From Terriglobales bacterium (lineage in GTDB: Bacteria > Acidobacteriota > Terriglobia > Terriglobales > Acidobacteriaceae), in NCBI GenBank assembly GCA_035487355.1, contig DATHMF010000073.1:62001-126000 (forward strand): 64,000 nt of DNA, written 5' to 3'. The notes under the pieces are model-generated. The model was not told the DNA's origin. It searched no databases and saw nothing but the letters and a program-made list of their open reading frames with translations. This document shows, piece after piece, positions 37,320 to 45,478 of this stretch. Made by a program: the position numbers and the translations under genes. Positions within the stretch are counted from its first letter, which is position 1, and each line of letters opens with the position of its first letter.

Positions 37320-39458
37320 TTAATTCAAAGTCACGCTGGCTATTGACAGGTTGTCAACCACTACCTTCGAAGGTGCAACAGACAGAAAGTCCATCGGTTC
37401 GAAGCGGAGTCGTACTTCCGTGATCGGCGCTCGATCGCTGGTTCGCCATGTTTCCGCACCAGGCGCAAAGTAACGCGCTAATTGTTGCTCATCCCAGGGG
37501 AAAACCCAGATTTCGCTTGGCGTATTCGGAGGGATCAGGACCGGGATGGCCACGTATGAACCGTCACCTCTTCGTAGTTCTATGAGAGCGTTGCTAGGCT
37601 TAGAAAGCTTCCACCAGAAAGGATACTGAACCGTGACCCGGAGCCGCAAAAAATCTGCATCGGCAGGCCAACGGAGAGAACTAGCCACGACCAGATCCTT
37701 GTTCAACCTGATTGTTTGGGCAAGGGGATTCAGGGCCAGCGGCGTTGTGCGCATATTCCACCTCCGTTGGCGCTCCTGGCTGGAGCGCAATGCAATGATG
37801 CCAGGCACAATTTCAGTTTCCTGCTGATAATGGCTTTGCAGGTAGAACCATAGCTCAGGGGCGCGAGTGAAATTCGGGACTCCACCAATGGTCTCGGCGA
37901 GGTTATCTACGGAATAAATGGCGGTTGGCGGGTTATCAGCTTCGATGCCTTCCAGGTTACGCTTGGTCAGATATGGACCCGCAGCCGCGTTAAGCTGCAA
38001 GGTACCGCCTGACACCATTCTTCTGGTAACGTCTCCGTAGATGTTCTCGTAAGGGAAGGTCAGAATGCGGTCCTGCTGGGATGTGTGCTTCGTCAAATAA
38101 TCGGCAACCGGGGCCAGTCTTGCGTAGTCCTGCTGGACGACGCAGGCGTGATCGAATTCAATTCTGTCGGCTGGGCAAACGGTTTTTCCGAGAGGCTTAA
38201 AAGCGCTAGCCATGGTATGCGGCTGGAGATACCAGCTTGGTCCACTAAAAACTCCAGTCAAGATCACCGCAAGGAGAACCGGCAAGTCACCTGTCCATTT
38301 ATAATTTTCTTGATTTGCACTTCCCATCAGTACAGCAAAGCCGAGAGTAATCAGTGGGGAAGCCCCCAGCATGATGTGACCCCAGTCGGCGCGTATAGCT
38401 CCTGATTGCAGTATGAGCAGGCAACAAAGGAATGCCGCCAGCAGAGATGCCGGATTTTGAAGGAGCTCCCTTGAGCCCGGACGCCGCCGCACCCATGCGA
38501 AAATGAATGTGCAGATGCCAAAGACGATGAAAGCAAAAAACCGATGGTACATCTGCCTGTTCATACCGAGCCCCATTGTCCAGCGGTACATGCTGACCAG
38601 CGCGAACTCATCCCGCCAGAAACCGAAATAAAATGGGGCGCGCATGAAATTGTTGATGAGCAACACCCATACGGCTGCGGAAATAGCCGACAGAGACAGA
38701 AACCATGCCATTCGCCGTATCTTGTTCATGTTTGCACGCAGAAACCACAGATTTACGACCACCGCAATAGCAAATATTGCGCAGGCATAGGTACCGCAAT
38801 CCGGAGATATCAGGAAGCTCCCTACGACCACCATGGACGTGACCGCGGCACGCACAATTGGCACAGTTTCCCCTTCAATTGTGCGTTGTACCTGGTAAAT
38901 CACACACGCCACCACAAACAGCAGGAACGACGCGCGCACTTGTTCCGGGGGCCAGAATGCAAACATCATCAAAATATAAAATGCCCTTTTCCAGGGAGCG
39001 TAACCGTGCAGCAAGAATGCCGTCGCTCCGTAGATGAGAGCAAGAATCATCCCATACTGAAACAGATCATGGGTCGCGAAGAACGAACCCAATGAAAAGC
39101 CTTGCGCCCGCGAAGGAAGGCTCCACAACCACTGATAGAGCGGGCCGTACGAGAAAACAACATCTCGGCCAAATAGAATGCCGTGATGGGCTTTGAAGGC
39201 CATTTCAAGGAACCATGAATAGTCCAGATAGGCCAGAGGGGGGAGCACAGGTGGCCCAGCGGCCGCTGGACGCATCACTTCTCGCCAAAGCAACGCGCCC
39301 AGTGCAATTGTAAGTATCAGATCCAAACGTGAGTAGGCGAAATGCAGCAAGCGACCAAGTCCCGTGCGGCCCGAGTAAACAGGTCGCCCTTTGAAACTCG
39401 CAGAGGGCGAGACGCTATCCTGCGTTTTGGACGTTTCATGATTTGTTATTGGTGGCAA
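37320..39458 (-). CDS. Large polytopic membrane protein, possible GT-C type
   Basis: 712 residues with about ten membrane helices in the first 420, preceded by a charged N-terminus. The loop YLDYSWFLEMAF and FGRDVVFSYGPLYQW come early, in the position of the acidic catalytic loop of GT-C enzymes. Residues about 430-712 are soluble and end in a beta-rich segment. I cannot name the family. It starts at a TTG (39458) with GGAG eight bases upstream, following the GW/RPD-domain gene by five bases. A copy of the junction between the two genes is found at 40267-40319. Confidence 0.6.
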   Translation of the reverse strand: MPPITNHETSKTQDSVSPSASFKGRPVYSGRTGLGRLLHFAYSRLDLILTIALGALLWREVMRPAAAGPPVLPPLAYLDYSWFLEMAFKAHHGILFGRDVVFSYGPLYQWLWSLPSRAQGFSLGSFFATHDLFQYGMILALIYGATAFLLHGYAPWKRAFYILMMFAFWPPEQVRASFLLFVVACVIYQVQRTIEGETVPIVRAAVTSMVVVGSFLISPDCGTYACAIFAIAVVVNLWFLRANMNKIRRMAWFLSLSAISAAVWVLLINNFMRAPFYFGFWRDEFALVSMYRWTMGLGMNRQMYHRFFAFIVFGICTFIFAWVRRRPGSRELLQNPASLLAAFLCCLLILQSGAIRADWGHIMLGASPLITLGFAVLMGSANQENYKWTGDLPVLLAVILTGVFSGPSWYLQPHTMASAFKPLGKTVCPADRIEFDHACVVQQDYARLAPVADYLTKHTSQQDRILTFPYENIYGDVTRRMVSGGTLQLNAAAGPYLTKRNLEGIEADNPPTAIYSVDNLAETIGGVPNFTRAPELWFYLQSHYQQETEIVPGIIALRSSQERQRRWNMRTTPLALNPLAQTIRLNKDLVVASSLRWPADADFLRLRVTVQYPFWWKLSKPSNALIELRRGDGSYVAIPVLIPPNTPSEIWVFPWDEQQLARYFAPGAETWRTSDRAPITEVRLRFEPMDFLSVAPSKVVVDNLSIASVTLN

Positions 39459-39463
39459 ATGAT

Positions 39464-39973
39464 TTACTCCGAGACAAATAGCTGAAGTGGCTTCAAGTTC
39501 CCCTCTTTGCCGCTGGTAGTCGTGCCCTTTACACCAAGTTCATACGTCTCTGGCTTGACTCCGTCCAGGGAAATCATTTCCCTCCAGCCGGTCATGTTGA
39601 AATCAGGGCGGTCGAAAGCGGCGGCAACATCGGGCCGGGGGAAAAATGCCTGAACCGTCGCCACAGTCCGGCCATTGAGCAGCAGTTCGACTCTCTTAAT
39701 GGGATCATCGGGCTTTGTGCTGGTAATCCATCCCGTGACTTCCAAAAGAGAATCTGATCGGGAATGAATCTGCAAATGTTCATCGTGGGTGTCAATCGAT
39801 CCAATGACAAGCTGGTCTTTCGGAACCTGTAATTTTAGAGGTTGTTGGTTTGTGCTGGCACGTGCAGTTCGAGGCTGCGGTAACGCCATCCAAATTGGCC
39901 GTCCCAGGAAAAAAAGAACGATCAGTCCAACCGTAGACAGGAAAGGCAAAATAAATTTTGCTTGAAGTCGCAT
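39464..39973 (-). CDS. Membrane-anchored GW/RPD-domain protein
   Basis: 169 residues: an N-terminal membrane anchor (about 8-28), a linker, then a domain with LLEVTGWITST, VELLLNG, RPDVAAAFDRPDF and MTGWREMISL. It matches in order and spacing the C-terminal domain of the membrane protein at 29447-31237 (VTVSGWASL, RPDIATLRRDPRYL, HSGWRVSF). The domain may be a beta-sandwich, but its ligand is unknown. ATG 39973. It is co-directional with, and five bases ahead of, the 712-residue membrane-protein gene. Confidence 0.6.
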   Translation of the reverse strand: MRLQAKFILPFLSTVGLIVLFFLGRPIWMALPQPRTARASTNQQPLKLQVPKDQLVIGSIDTHDEHLQIHSRSDSLLEVTGWITSTKPDDPIKRVELLLNGRTVATVQAFFPRPDVAAAFDRPDFNMTGWREMISLDGVKPETYELGVKGTTTSGKEGNLKPLQLFVSE

Positions 39974-40360
39974 TCTGAAGGGTGCCTAAGTTCAAACTCA
40001 AATCAAGTGATCTCGAAACCCGATCTAGTCTTTGTCGAACCTGCCAAAAGAACGAGTCGCCGCTTCACTTATTTATTTGTTTTGTTAGCGCGAAGACAGA
40101 ACAATCATTGTCACTGAGTGCGAAACGGGTCAATTATACTTGCTCTGGTCTTGTTGCTGCAAAAACTCCGTTCCAAGTCAGCAAATCTAGTTCAAATATA
40201 GGAACCCGGATTTCTTGCAGTATCTTTTTGAATATTAATATTTTGTATCCACTCTTCCACGGTGGATGTTTCATGACTGGTTATCGGTGGCAAGTGGCTC
40301 ACTCCGAGACCAAATAGCTTATAATCTCCGTTCGGAACACGTCACCCACAATCTCTTAAG
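39974..40360. other. Divergent intergenic region with a vestigial gene junction
   Basis: 387 bases between the minus-strand GW/RPD gene and plus-strand wzm. Most is AT-rich with no coding pattern and should hold both promoters. At 40267-40319 a roughly 80 percent match to 39432-39482 (GTTTCATGA, GGTGGCAA, ACTCCGAGAC, AAATAGCT) is a leftover of a duplicated junction of the two minus-strand genes. Confidence 0.6.
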
Positions 40361-41137
40361 ATGTTGCAACTCATACGCGAAACTTATCAGAACCGAGAAC
40401 TTATTTGGGCCTTGGCGCTCAAGGAGCTGCACGTACGTTACAAGCGCTCGGTGCTGGGTTTTTTGTGGGCTTTATTGCACCCCTTGTTCATGATGATTAT
40501 TCTAACGGTGGTTTTTTCTTCTCTTGTTGGCTCCCGCGTCGAACATTACGCCGTTTTCCTCATCAGCATGCTGCTGCCCTGGATCTTTTTCGCGCAGGCA
40601 CTCACTTATTCGGTAGAATGCCTGGTATCCAATGGCGAATTGTTGAAAAAAGTCAGAGTGGCGAAGTCAGTATTTCCGGTGGCGGTCATCCTCTCCAATA
40701 CAATTAACTTTTTGCTTTCTTTGCTTCCGCTGGCGCTTATTTTGGTGGCATTGCGCTTCCCGCTGCATTGGACGTGGGTTTATCTGCCTATCCCAATCAT
40801 GGGGCTTTTGATGTTTGTTCTGGGATGCGGGTTTTTTCTTTCAGCCGTGAACGTATACTTTCGTGACGTGACCCATATCGTGCAGATCATTCTTCAAGGC
40901 TGGTTTTATTTCTCTCCCATCATGTTTTCTCTGGAGCTTCTGCCGCAGCAATACCGCATGTTTTTCCGCTTAAATCCAATGCTCTACATTCTGAATGGAT
41001 TCCGCCTGGCGATTTACTATGGACAGTTGCCCACGCTGCAGTCGGTAGCGGCTTCGATCGGAATTGGGGCAATTACCCTGTTTTTGGGGTATAGTTTTTT
41101 TCGGCGACTGGAACACACCTTTGCGCTTTATGTTTAA
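40361..41137 (+). CDS. wzm: ABC polysaccharide exporter, permease (Wzm-like)
   Basis: 258 residues, ABC-2 membrane domain with six helices. KELHVRYKRSVLGFLWALLHP at the cytoplasmic start is the family signature, followed by LPWIFFAQALTYSVECLVSNGELLKKV. It forms the channel that moves a finished lipid-linked polysaccharide across the inner membrane. It starts at ATG 40361. The stop lies three bases before the Wzt gene. It is the first plus-strand gene of the export/GDP-rhamnose block. Confidence 0.88.
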   Translation: MLQLIRETYQNRELIWALALKELHVRYKRSVLGFLWALLHPLFMMIILTVVFSSLVGSRVEHYAVFLISMLLPWIFFAQALTYSVECLVSNGELLKKVRVAKSVFPVAVILSNTINFLLSLLPLALILVALRFPLHWTWVYLPIPIMGLLMFVLGCGFFLSAVNVYFRDVTHIVQIILQGWFYFSPIMFSLELLPQQYRMFFRLNPMLYILNGFRLAIYYGQLPTLQSVAASIGIGAITLFLGYSFFRRLEHTFALYV

Positions 41138-41140
41138 ATT

Positions 41141-41950
41141 TTGCCATTTGTGAAAAACCGTATTCATCTTGATGACGTTGTTCTGCGCTACCGGCTCATT
41201 CACGAGCGCCCCGATTCATTGCGCGAAGCCTTTGCCAAGATCTTTCGCAAACGTTCCCAAGTCATGCAATTGGAGGCTGCCAGCCACGTTTCGCTGGACG
41301 TGAGCGACGGTGAGATCCTGGGGATCATCGGGCGGAATGGCTGCGGCAAAAGCACGCTCTTAAAAATCATCGCTGGCGTCCTCAAGCCGACGTCGGGCAT
41401 TGCTCGAGTGGATGGTTCGATTGCCCCACTGATCGAACTGGGTGCCGGGTTTCACCCTGATTTGACGGGCCGCGAAAACATCGTCCTGAACGGCTTGCTG
41501 CTGGGCCTGACGCGAAAGAAAATCCGCGAGTACGAGCAAAATATTATTGAGTACTCTGAACTGGGCGATTTTATCAATTCACCCGTCAAGCAATATTCTT
41601 CGGGGATGTACATGCGCCTCGCCTTTTCGATCGCCATCCAGGTAGATCCGGACATCCTCCTTGTGGATGAAATTCTTTCGGTGGGCGATGCTGAGTTTCA
41701 TGCCAAGTGCGATGAATCCATCGCGGGTTTTCACCGGCGCAACAAAACCATTGTGCTAGTAAGCCATGAGCTGGAAACTGTGGCACGCATGTGCAATCGT
41801 GTCTTGTTGATGGAAGCAGGCCGGGTTGTTGCAGATGGGCCAGCAGAACAAGTGATTCAGGAATACTATTCCCGCATGAACAATCATGCCCCGGCGGAAT
41901 ATTGTCTGCCTGTGCCTTCCGGCCCCACCAGTACGGCTGGGAATGACTGA
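41141..41950 (+). CDS. wzt: ABC polysaccharide exporter, ATPase (Wzt-like, no C-terminal domain)
   Basis: 269 residues. Walker A GRNGCGKST, the loop IELGAGFHPDLTGRENI typical of polysaccharide ABC ATPases, signature YSSGMYMRL, Walker B ILLVDEILSVGD, H-loop VSHEL. It ends soon after the nucleotide-binding domain, so it lacks the C-terminal carbohydrate-binding domain of E. coli O9a Wzt. In that subclass glycan-end recognition must come from elsewhere or not be needed. The start is TTG 41141 or GTG 41150. Confidence 0.88.
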   Translation: MPFVKNRIHLDDVVLRYRLIHERPDSLREAFAKIFRKRSQVMQLEAASHVSLDVSDGEILGIIGRNGCGKSTLLKIIAGVLKPTSGIARVDGSIAPLIELGAGFHPDLTGRENIVLNGLLLGLTRKKIREYEQNIIEYSELGDFINSPVKQYSSGMYMRLAFSIAIQVDPDILLVDEILSVGDAEFHAKCDESIAGFHRRNKTIVLVSHELETVARMCNRVLLMEAGRVVADGPAEQVIQEYYSRMNNHAPAEYCLPVPSGPTSTAGND

Positions 41951-42125
41951 GAAACCCGCACATTTCCCTGGAAATACCAGCACGGTATACGTGGCATGCT
42001 GCGAAATTGTTGAAGCACAAGCCGCTGGGCTACATAGATTAAGTTAGACTGATACACAAAAGAAGTTCTTCGCAAGAGTTGGTACTCTTAATGCTGATCT
42101 CGAAAAAAAGTTTCTGGAGGCGTGG

Positions 42126-43124
42126 ATGGGCTTGCGGGCATTGATTACGGGAATCACGGGTCAGGATGGATCGTATCTTGCTGAATTCCTGCTGGAACGT
42201 GGATACACCGTCTTCGGACTGATTCGACGCAGTAGTGTTGAAAACTACGATCGCATCGCGCACCTTGTCGATAAGATTTCTTTTCTGCAGGCAGACCTGC
42301 TGGATCAGAGCTCGCTTATCAATGCGCTGCGTCAAGCCAAGGCCCAGGAAGTCTATAACCTGGCAGCACAATCGTTTGTTCCCACTTCATGGCATCAACC
42401 GGTTTTGACCGGCGAATTTACGGCTTTAGGCGTAACCCGTTTGCTGGAGGCCGTTCGAACAGTGGATTTGGATGTACGTTTCTATCAGGCGTCGAGCAGT
42501 GAAATGTTCGGCAAGGCGATCGAGACCCCTCAGCGCGAAGCCACTCCCTTCCACCCTAGAAGTCCTTACGGGGTGGCGAAGGTGTATGGGCATTACATTA
42601 CCGTAAATTACCGCGAAAGCTACAATCTGTTCGCCTGTTCCGGAATTTTATTCAATCATGAGTCTCCCCGGCGTGGTATTGAATTTGTGAGTCGCAAGAT
42701 TACGCAAGGAGTGGCCAAAATCAAATTGGGACGCGAACGAGAACTCCGCATGGGTAATCTCGAGGCGCGCAGAGACTGGGGGTTTGCCGGGGATTTCGTG
42801 CAAGCGATGTGGCAGATGTTGCAACAGGAGCAACCCGATGATTATGTCATCGGAACAGGGGTTTCCCATTCGGTAGCCGAGCTTTTGGAAATCGCGTTCA
42901 AGAGCGTCGGGCTAGAGTGGCGAGAATTTGTGAGAATTGATGAATCCTTGTTGCGCCCCGCGGAAGTTGACCACCTATTGGCAGATACAACCAAAGCCAC
43001 TCAAAAACTGGGATGGAAGCCTAAAGTGTCATTTGCTGAACTCATTGCTATGATGGTTGACCATGACGTTTACCGGATCCAAAGAGGAATGCCCCTATAC
43101 GCTAGTGTCGTGGCAGGCCTCTGA
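42126..43124 (+). CDS. gmd: GDP-mannose 4,6-dehydratase
   Basis: 332 residues. The NADP motif is GITGQDGSYLAEFLLERGY, followed by RRSS, NLAAQSFVPTSWHQP, SSSEMFGKA, catalytic YGVAK and NHESPRRGIEFVSRKI. It converts GDP-mannose to GDP-4-keto-6-deoxymannose. The next gene reduces this to GDP-D-rhamnose. ATG 42126 has GGAGG. Its TGA overlaps the next ATG. Confidence 0.92.
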   Translation: MGLRALITGITGQDGSYLAEFLLERGYTVFGLIRRSSVENYDRIAHLVDKISFLQADLLDQSSLINALRQAKAQEVYNLAAQSFVPTSWHQPVLTGEFTALGVTRLLEAVRTVDLDVRFYQASSSEMFGKAIETPQREATPFHPRSPYGVAKVYGHYITVNYRESYNLFACSGILFNHESPRRGIEFVSRKITQGVAKIKLGRERELRMGNLEARRDWGFAGDFVQAMWQMLQQEQPDDYVIGTGVSHSVAELLEIAFKSVGLEWREFVRIDESLLRPAEVDHLLADTTKATQKLGWKPKVSFAELIAMMVDHDVYRIQRGMPLYASVVAGL

Positions 43125-44074
43125 TGCGAGTTTTGATAACGGGCGCCACCGGATTTGTTGGACAGCATTTGACGCGTCTTCTGATGGGCCGGAAACACGA
43201 AATCTTTGGCACATATCTCGTCAGAAACAGCACCCAATTTCCAGCAAAACTCAAGCTATTACATTGCGATTTGTGCCAACGCGAGAGCGTATTAAGAATC
43301 GTACGTCAATTGCGTCCTGAACGCGTTTATCACCTGGCTGCCTTCTCGTCTGTGAAGGACTCGTTAAAAGACCCCCAGGCTGTCTATGAAAACAATTTCA
43401 TAGGTACCCTCAACCTGCTGGAAGCAATTCGCGACGCCGCGCCTCGAGCGCGAATCCTCTTGGTTGGTTCAGGGCAGTGTTATGGCCGTGTTGCGCCGAA
43501 GCGTCTGCCTATCACCGAATCGGAAATTCTTCTTCCCGAAAATCCCTACTCTGCAAGTAAAGCCGCTGCGGACCTGCTTGGCTATCAATTCTTTTGCAGT
43601 TATGGATTGCATGTCGTTCGCGCGCGGCCCTTCAATCACACCGGACCCGGACAGTCGGCCGAATTTGTCTGCTCCGATTTCGCCCGCCAGATCGCGGAAA
43701 TTGATCTCAGATTGAAGCCGCCTACCCTCACCGTGGGTAACCTGAATGCTGTTCGCGACTTCACCGATGTCCGTGACGTAGTGCGGGCCTATGAATTGCT
43801 CCTGCGCAAAGCCGATGCTGGAGAGGCATACAATGTCTGCTCGAACCGGGCGACATCTACGGCACAGATTGTGGAAACATTGCGTTCTTTTGCAGCGCTT
43901 CCAGTGAAAGTGAAGATCGATCAGGCACGAGCACGTAAGCATGAGATCGAGCAGCTCTACGGCAGCCACCACAAGCTGCGTGAGGCAACAGGCTGGAAGC
44001 CGCTGTATACTCTTGAGACCACGCTTCGTGATCTGTACAGTCACTGGAAGAAAGAACTTCAAAAACCCATCTGA
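43124..44074 (+). CDS. rmd: GDP-6-deoxy-4-keto-D-mannose reductase (GDP-D-rhamnose synthesis)
   Basis: 316 residues, an extended SDR: GATGFVGQHL, YHLAAFSSVKDS, VGSGQCYG, YSASK, and RPFNHTGPGQ, typical of Rmd. With Gmd it makes GDP-D-rhamnose, as in the Pseudomonas aeruginosa common polysaccharide antigen. The ATG overlaps the gmd stop by one base, so the pair is coupled. GDP-fucose synthase and other 4-reductases are alternatives, but the HTGPGQ string supports Rmd. Confidence 0.8.
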   Translation: MRVLITGATGFVGQHLTRLLMGRKHEIFGTYLVRNSTQFPAKLKLLHCDLCQRESVLRIVRQLRPERVYHLAAFSSVKDSLKDPQAVYENNFIGTLNLLEAIRDAAPRARILLVGSGQCYGRVAPKRLPITESEILLPENPYSASKAAADLLGYQFFCSYGLHVVRARPFNHTGPGQSAEFVCSDFARQIAEIDLRLKPPTLTVGNLNAVRDFTDVRDVVRAYELLLRKADAGEAYNVCSNRATSTAQIVETLRSFAALPVKVKIDQARARKHEIEQLYGSHHKLREATGWKPLYTLETTLRDLYSHWKKELQKPI

Positions 44075-44181
44075 TCCCGCCTTTTTGCCGCGCTTGCCGG
44101 CAAGCAGCCTACCAAGCGAATTCGGCAGCGCGTCCACACCAAACTCAACTTGACGGCTGAGCTAAGGAAACTTTACGTTAT

Positions 44182-45459
44182 ATGGGCGGGAATGACATGA
44201 CGGATCAAGAGATACTGAGGAAAATGCAAGAACATGTTGTCCAAGAGGGCGGGCAAGGCGGGAGTATTCCTGCCGTGGCGCTCTCCAACTCCAATGGCAT
44301 GTTCTATTCCGATGCTGCCGACCTCAGCTTGCAAGAACTCGAGAGTTTGGTCAATGAAGGCATTACTCGCAGTTTGTTGGTCGGAAGCATTAATCCGCGT
44401 CCGCAAGGGTTGCACAATAAGATCATTCAGCTCGTGAAGAAAGTAATGAGGCGCTTCCTGGTATGGTATATCCGACCCGTCCAGGAATTGAACGTGGTTG
44501 TTCTGGGAACTCTGCAGAGGTTTGTTGCGATGCACCAACAACATATCGTCAAGCTCAACAGTTTGACTGCCGACTTTGAAGAGTATGCGTCGCGGCAACA
44601 CCAGATCGACGACGAACTGCAAGAGATACGTCGAGCTCATATTTACGAAACCCTTCAACATCAAGAGGCAGCACTGCGAAGGCTCGAGCATCGGTTGGCA
44701 AGCCATTCTTCCGTAGAAGGCAAAGTCGAACAAAATCCAAATACCGGTTCCGTGCCACTGATGCAGACTGGCAAGCCGCACAAATTCAGTTTTGACTATG
44801 CTTGGTTCCAGGAGCGCTTTCGAGGAAGCGAGGCGCTGATTAGAGACCGGCAACGTGCTTATCTGAAGCACTTTCTTGGCCGTACTGCGATCATGGACGT
44901 CGGTTGCGGCCGCGGAGAGTTCCTGGAATTGTTGCGCGAACACGGGGTTTCGGGAACCGGTGTGGAAACCAATAATGATGCAGTTCTACTCTGCAAAGAG
45001 AAGGGATTAGAAATCATTCAGGGAGACATCTTCGAAGTTCTGGAATCCAGGGCCGATAGTTCATTGGGCGGGATCTTTAGCAGCCAGGTGATTGAACACT
45101 TGCCTGTGGAATTGCAGTTGCGGCTGCTCGATTTGTGTTATCGCAAGCTCAAATCAGGGTCACCGGTCCTTATAGAAACCATCAACCCGGAGTGCGTCTT
45201 CGCGCTGGTGCGTAACTTCTACCTTGATCCAACCCATGTTCGCCCCGTGCCGCCAGAACTGCTGCAGTTCGCAATGGAAAGCAAGGGTTTCAATAATGTT
45301 GAATTGAGCTCTTCAGCTCCGGTAGAACACAAATATGTGCAAGATCTGCCGGTTTCAAATCAATTCCCGGAACTCCAAAAGATAAGAGACACAGTTCTTA
45401 CCATGAACCAGTTTTTGTTTGGATATCAGGATTACGCAATTGTCGGATGGCGCCCGTAG
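44182..45459 (+). CDS. Methyltransferase with N-terminal coiled coil, chain-terminator-like
   Basis: 425 residues. Residues about 90-175 are helical and heptad-like (FVAMHQQHIVKLNSLTADFE, DDELQEIRRAHIYETLQHQE), suggesting a coiled coil. From about 200 a SAM-methyltransferase domain follows (IMDVGCGRGEFLELLREHG with Asp239, SSQVIEHLP). The FRGSEALIRDRQ lead-in is shared with O-antigen methyltransferases. In the ABC-exported O9a system, WbdD stops chain growth by methylating or phosphorylating the end and uses a C-terminal coiled coil as a ruler. Here the coiled coil is N-terminal. ATG 44182. The role is inferred from the neighbouring Wzm/Wzt. Confidence 0.75.
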   Translation: MGGNDMTDQEILRKMQEHVVQEGGQGGSIPAVALSNSNGMFYSDAADLSLQELESLVNEGITRSLLVGSINPRPQGLHNKIIQLVKKVMRRFLVWYIRPVQELNVVVLGTLQRFVAMHQQHIVKLNSLTADFEEYASRQHQIDDELQEIRRAHIYETLQHQEAALRRLEHRLASHSSVEGKVEQNPNTGSVPLMQTGKPHKFSFDYAWFQERFRGSEALIRDRQRAYLKHFLGRTAIMDVGCGRGEFLELLREHGVSGTGVETNNDAVLLCKEKGLEIIQGDIFEVLESRADSSLGGIFSSQVIEHLPVELQLRLLDLCYRKLKSGSPVLIETINPECVFALVRNFYLDPTHVRPVPPELLQFAMESKGFNNVELSSSAPVEHKYVQDLPVSNQFPELQKIRDTVLTMNQFLFGYQDYAIVGWRP

Positions 45460-45478
45460 CAATCTGTAGGCAAACCTA

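Noticed and set aside
37055..37423. Possible frameshift at the end of the zinc-ribbon methyltransferase
   Set aside because: Other frames are open here, but the annotated frame keeps the expected HRIPG...IPVYLGEI ending, so no frameshift is needed.
38544..39095. 183-residue plus-strand frame inside the 712-residue membrane-protein gene
   Set aside because: His/Arg/Cys-rich composition with no hydrophobic core, and the minus strand has clear membrane helices.
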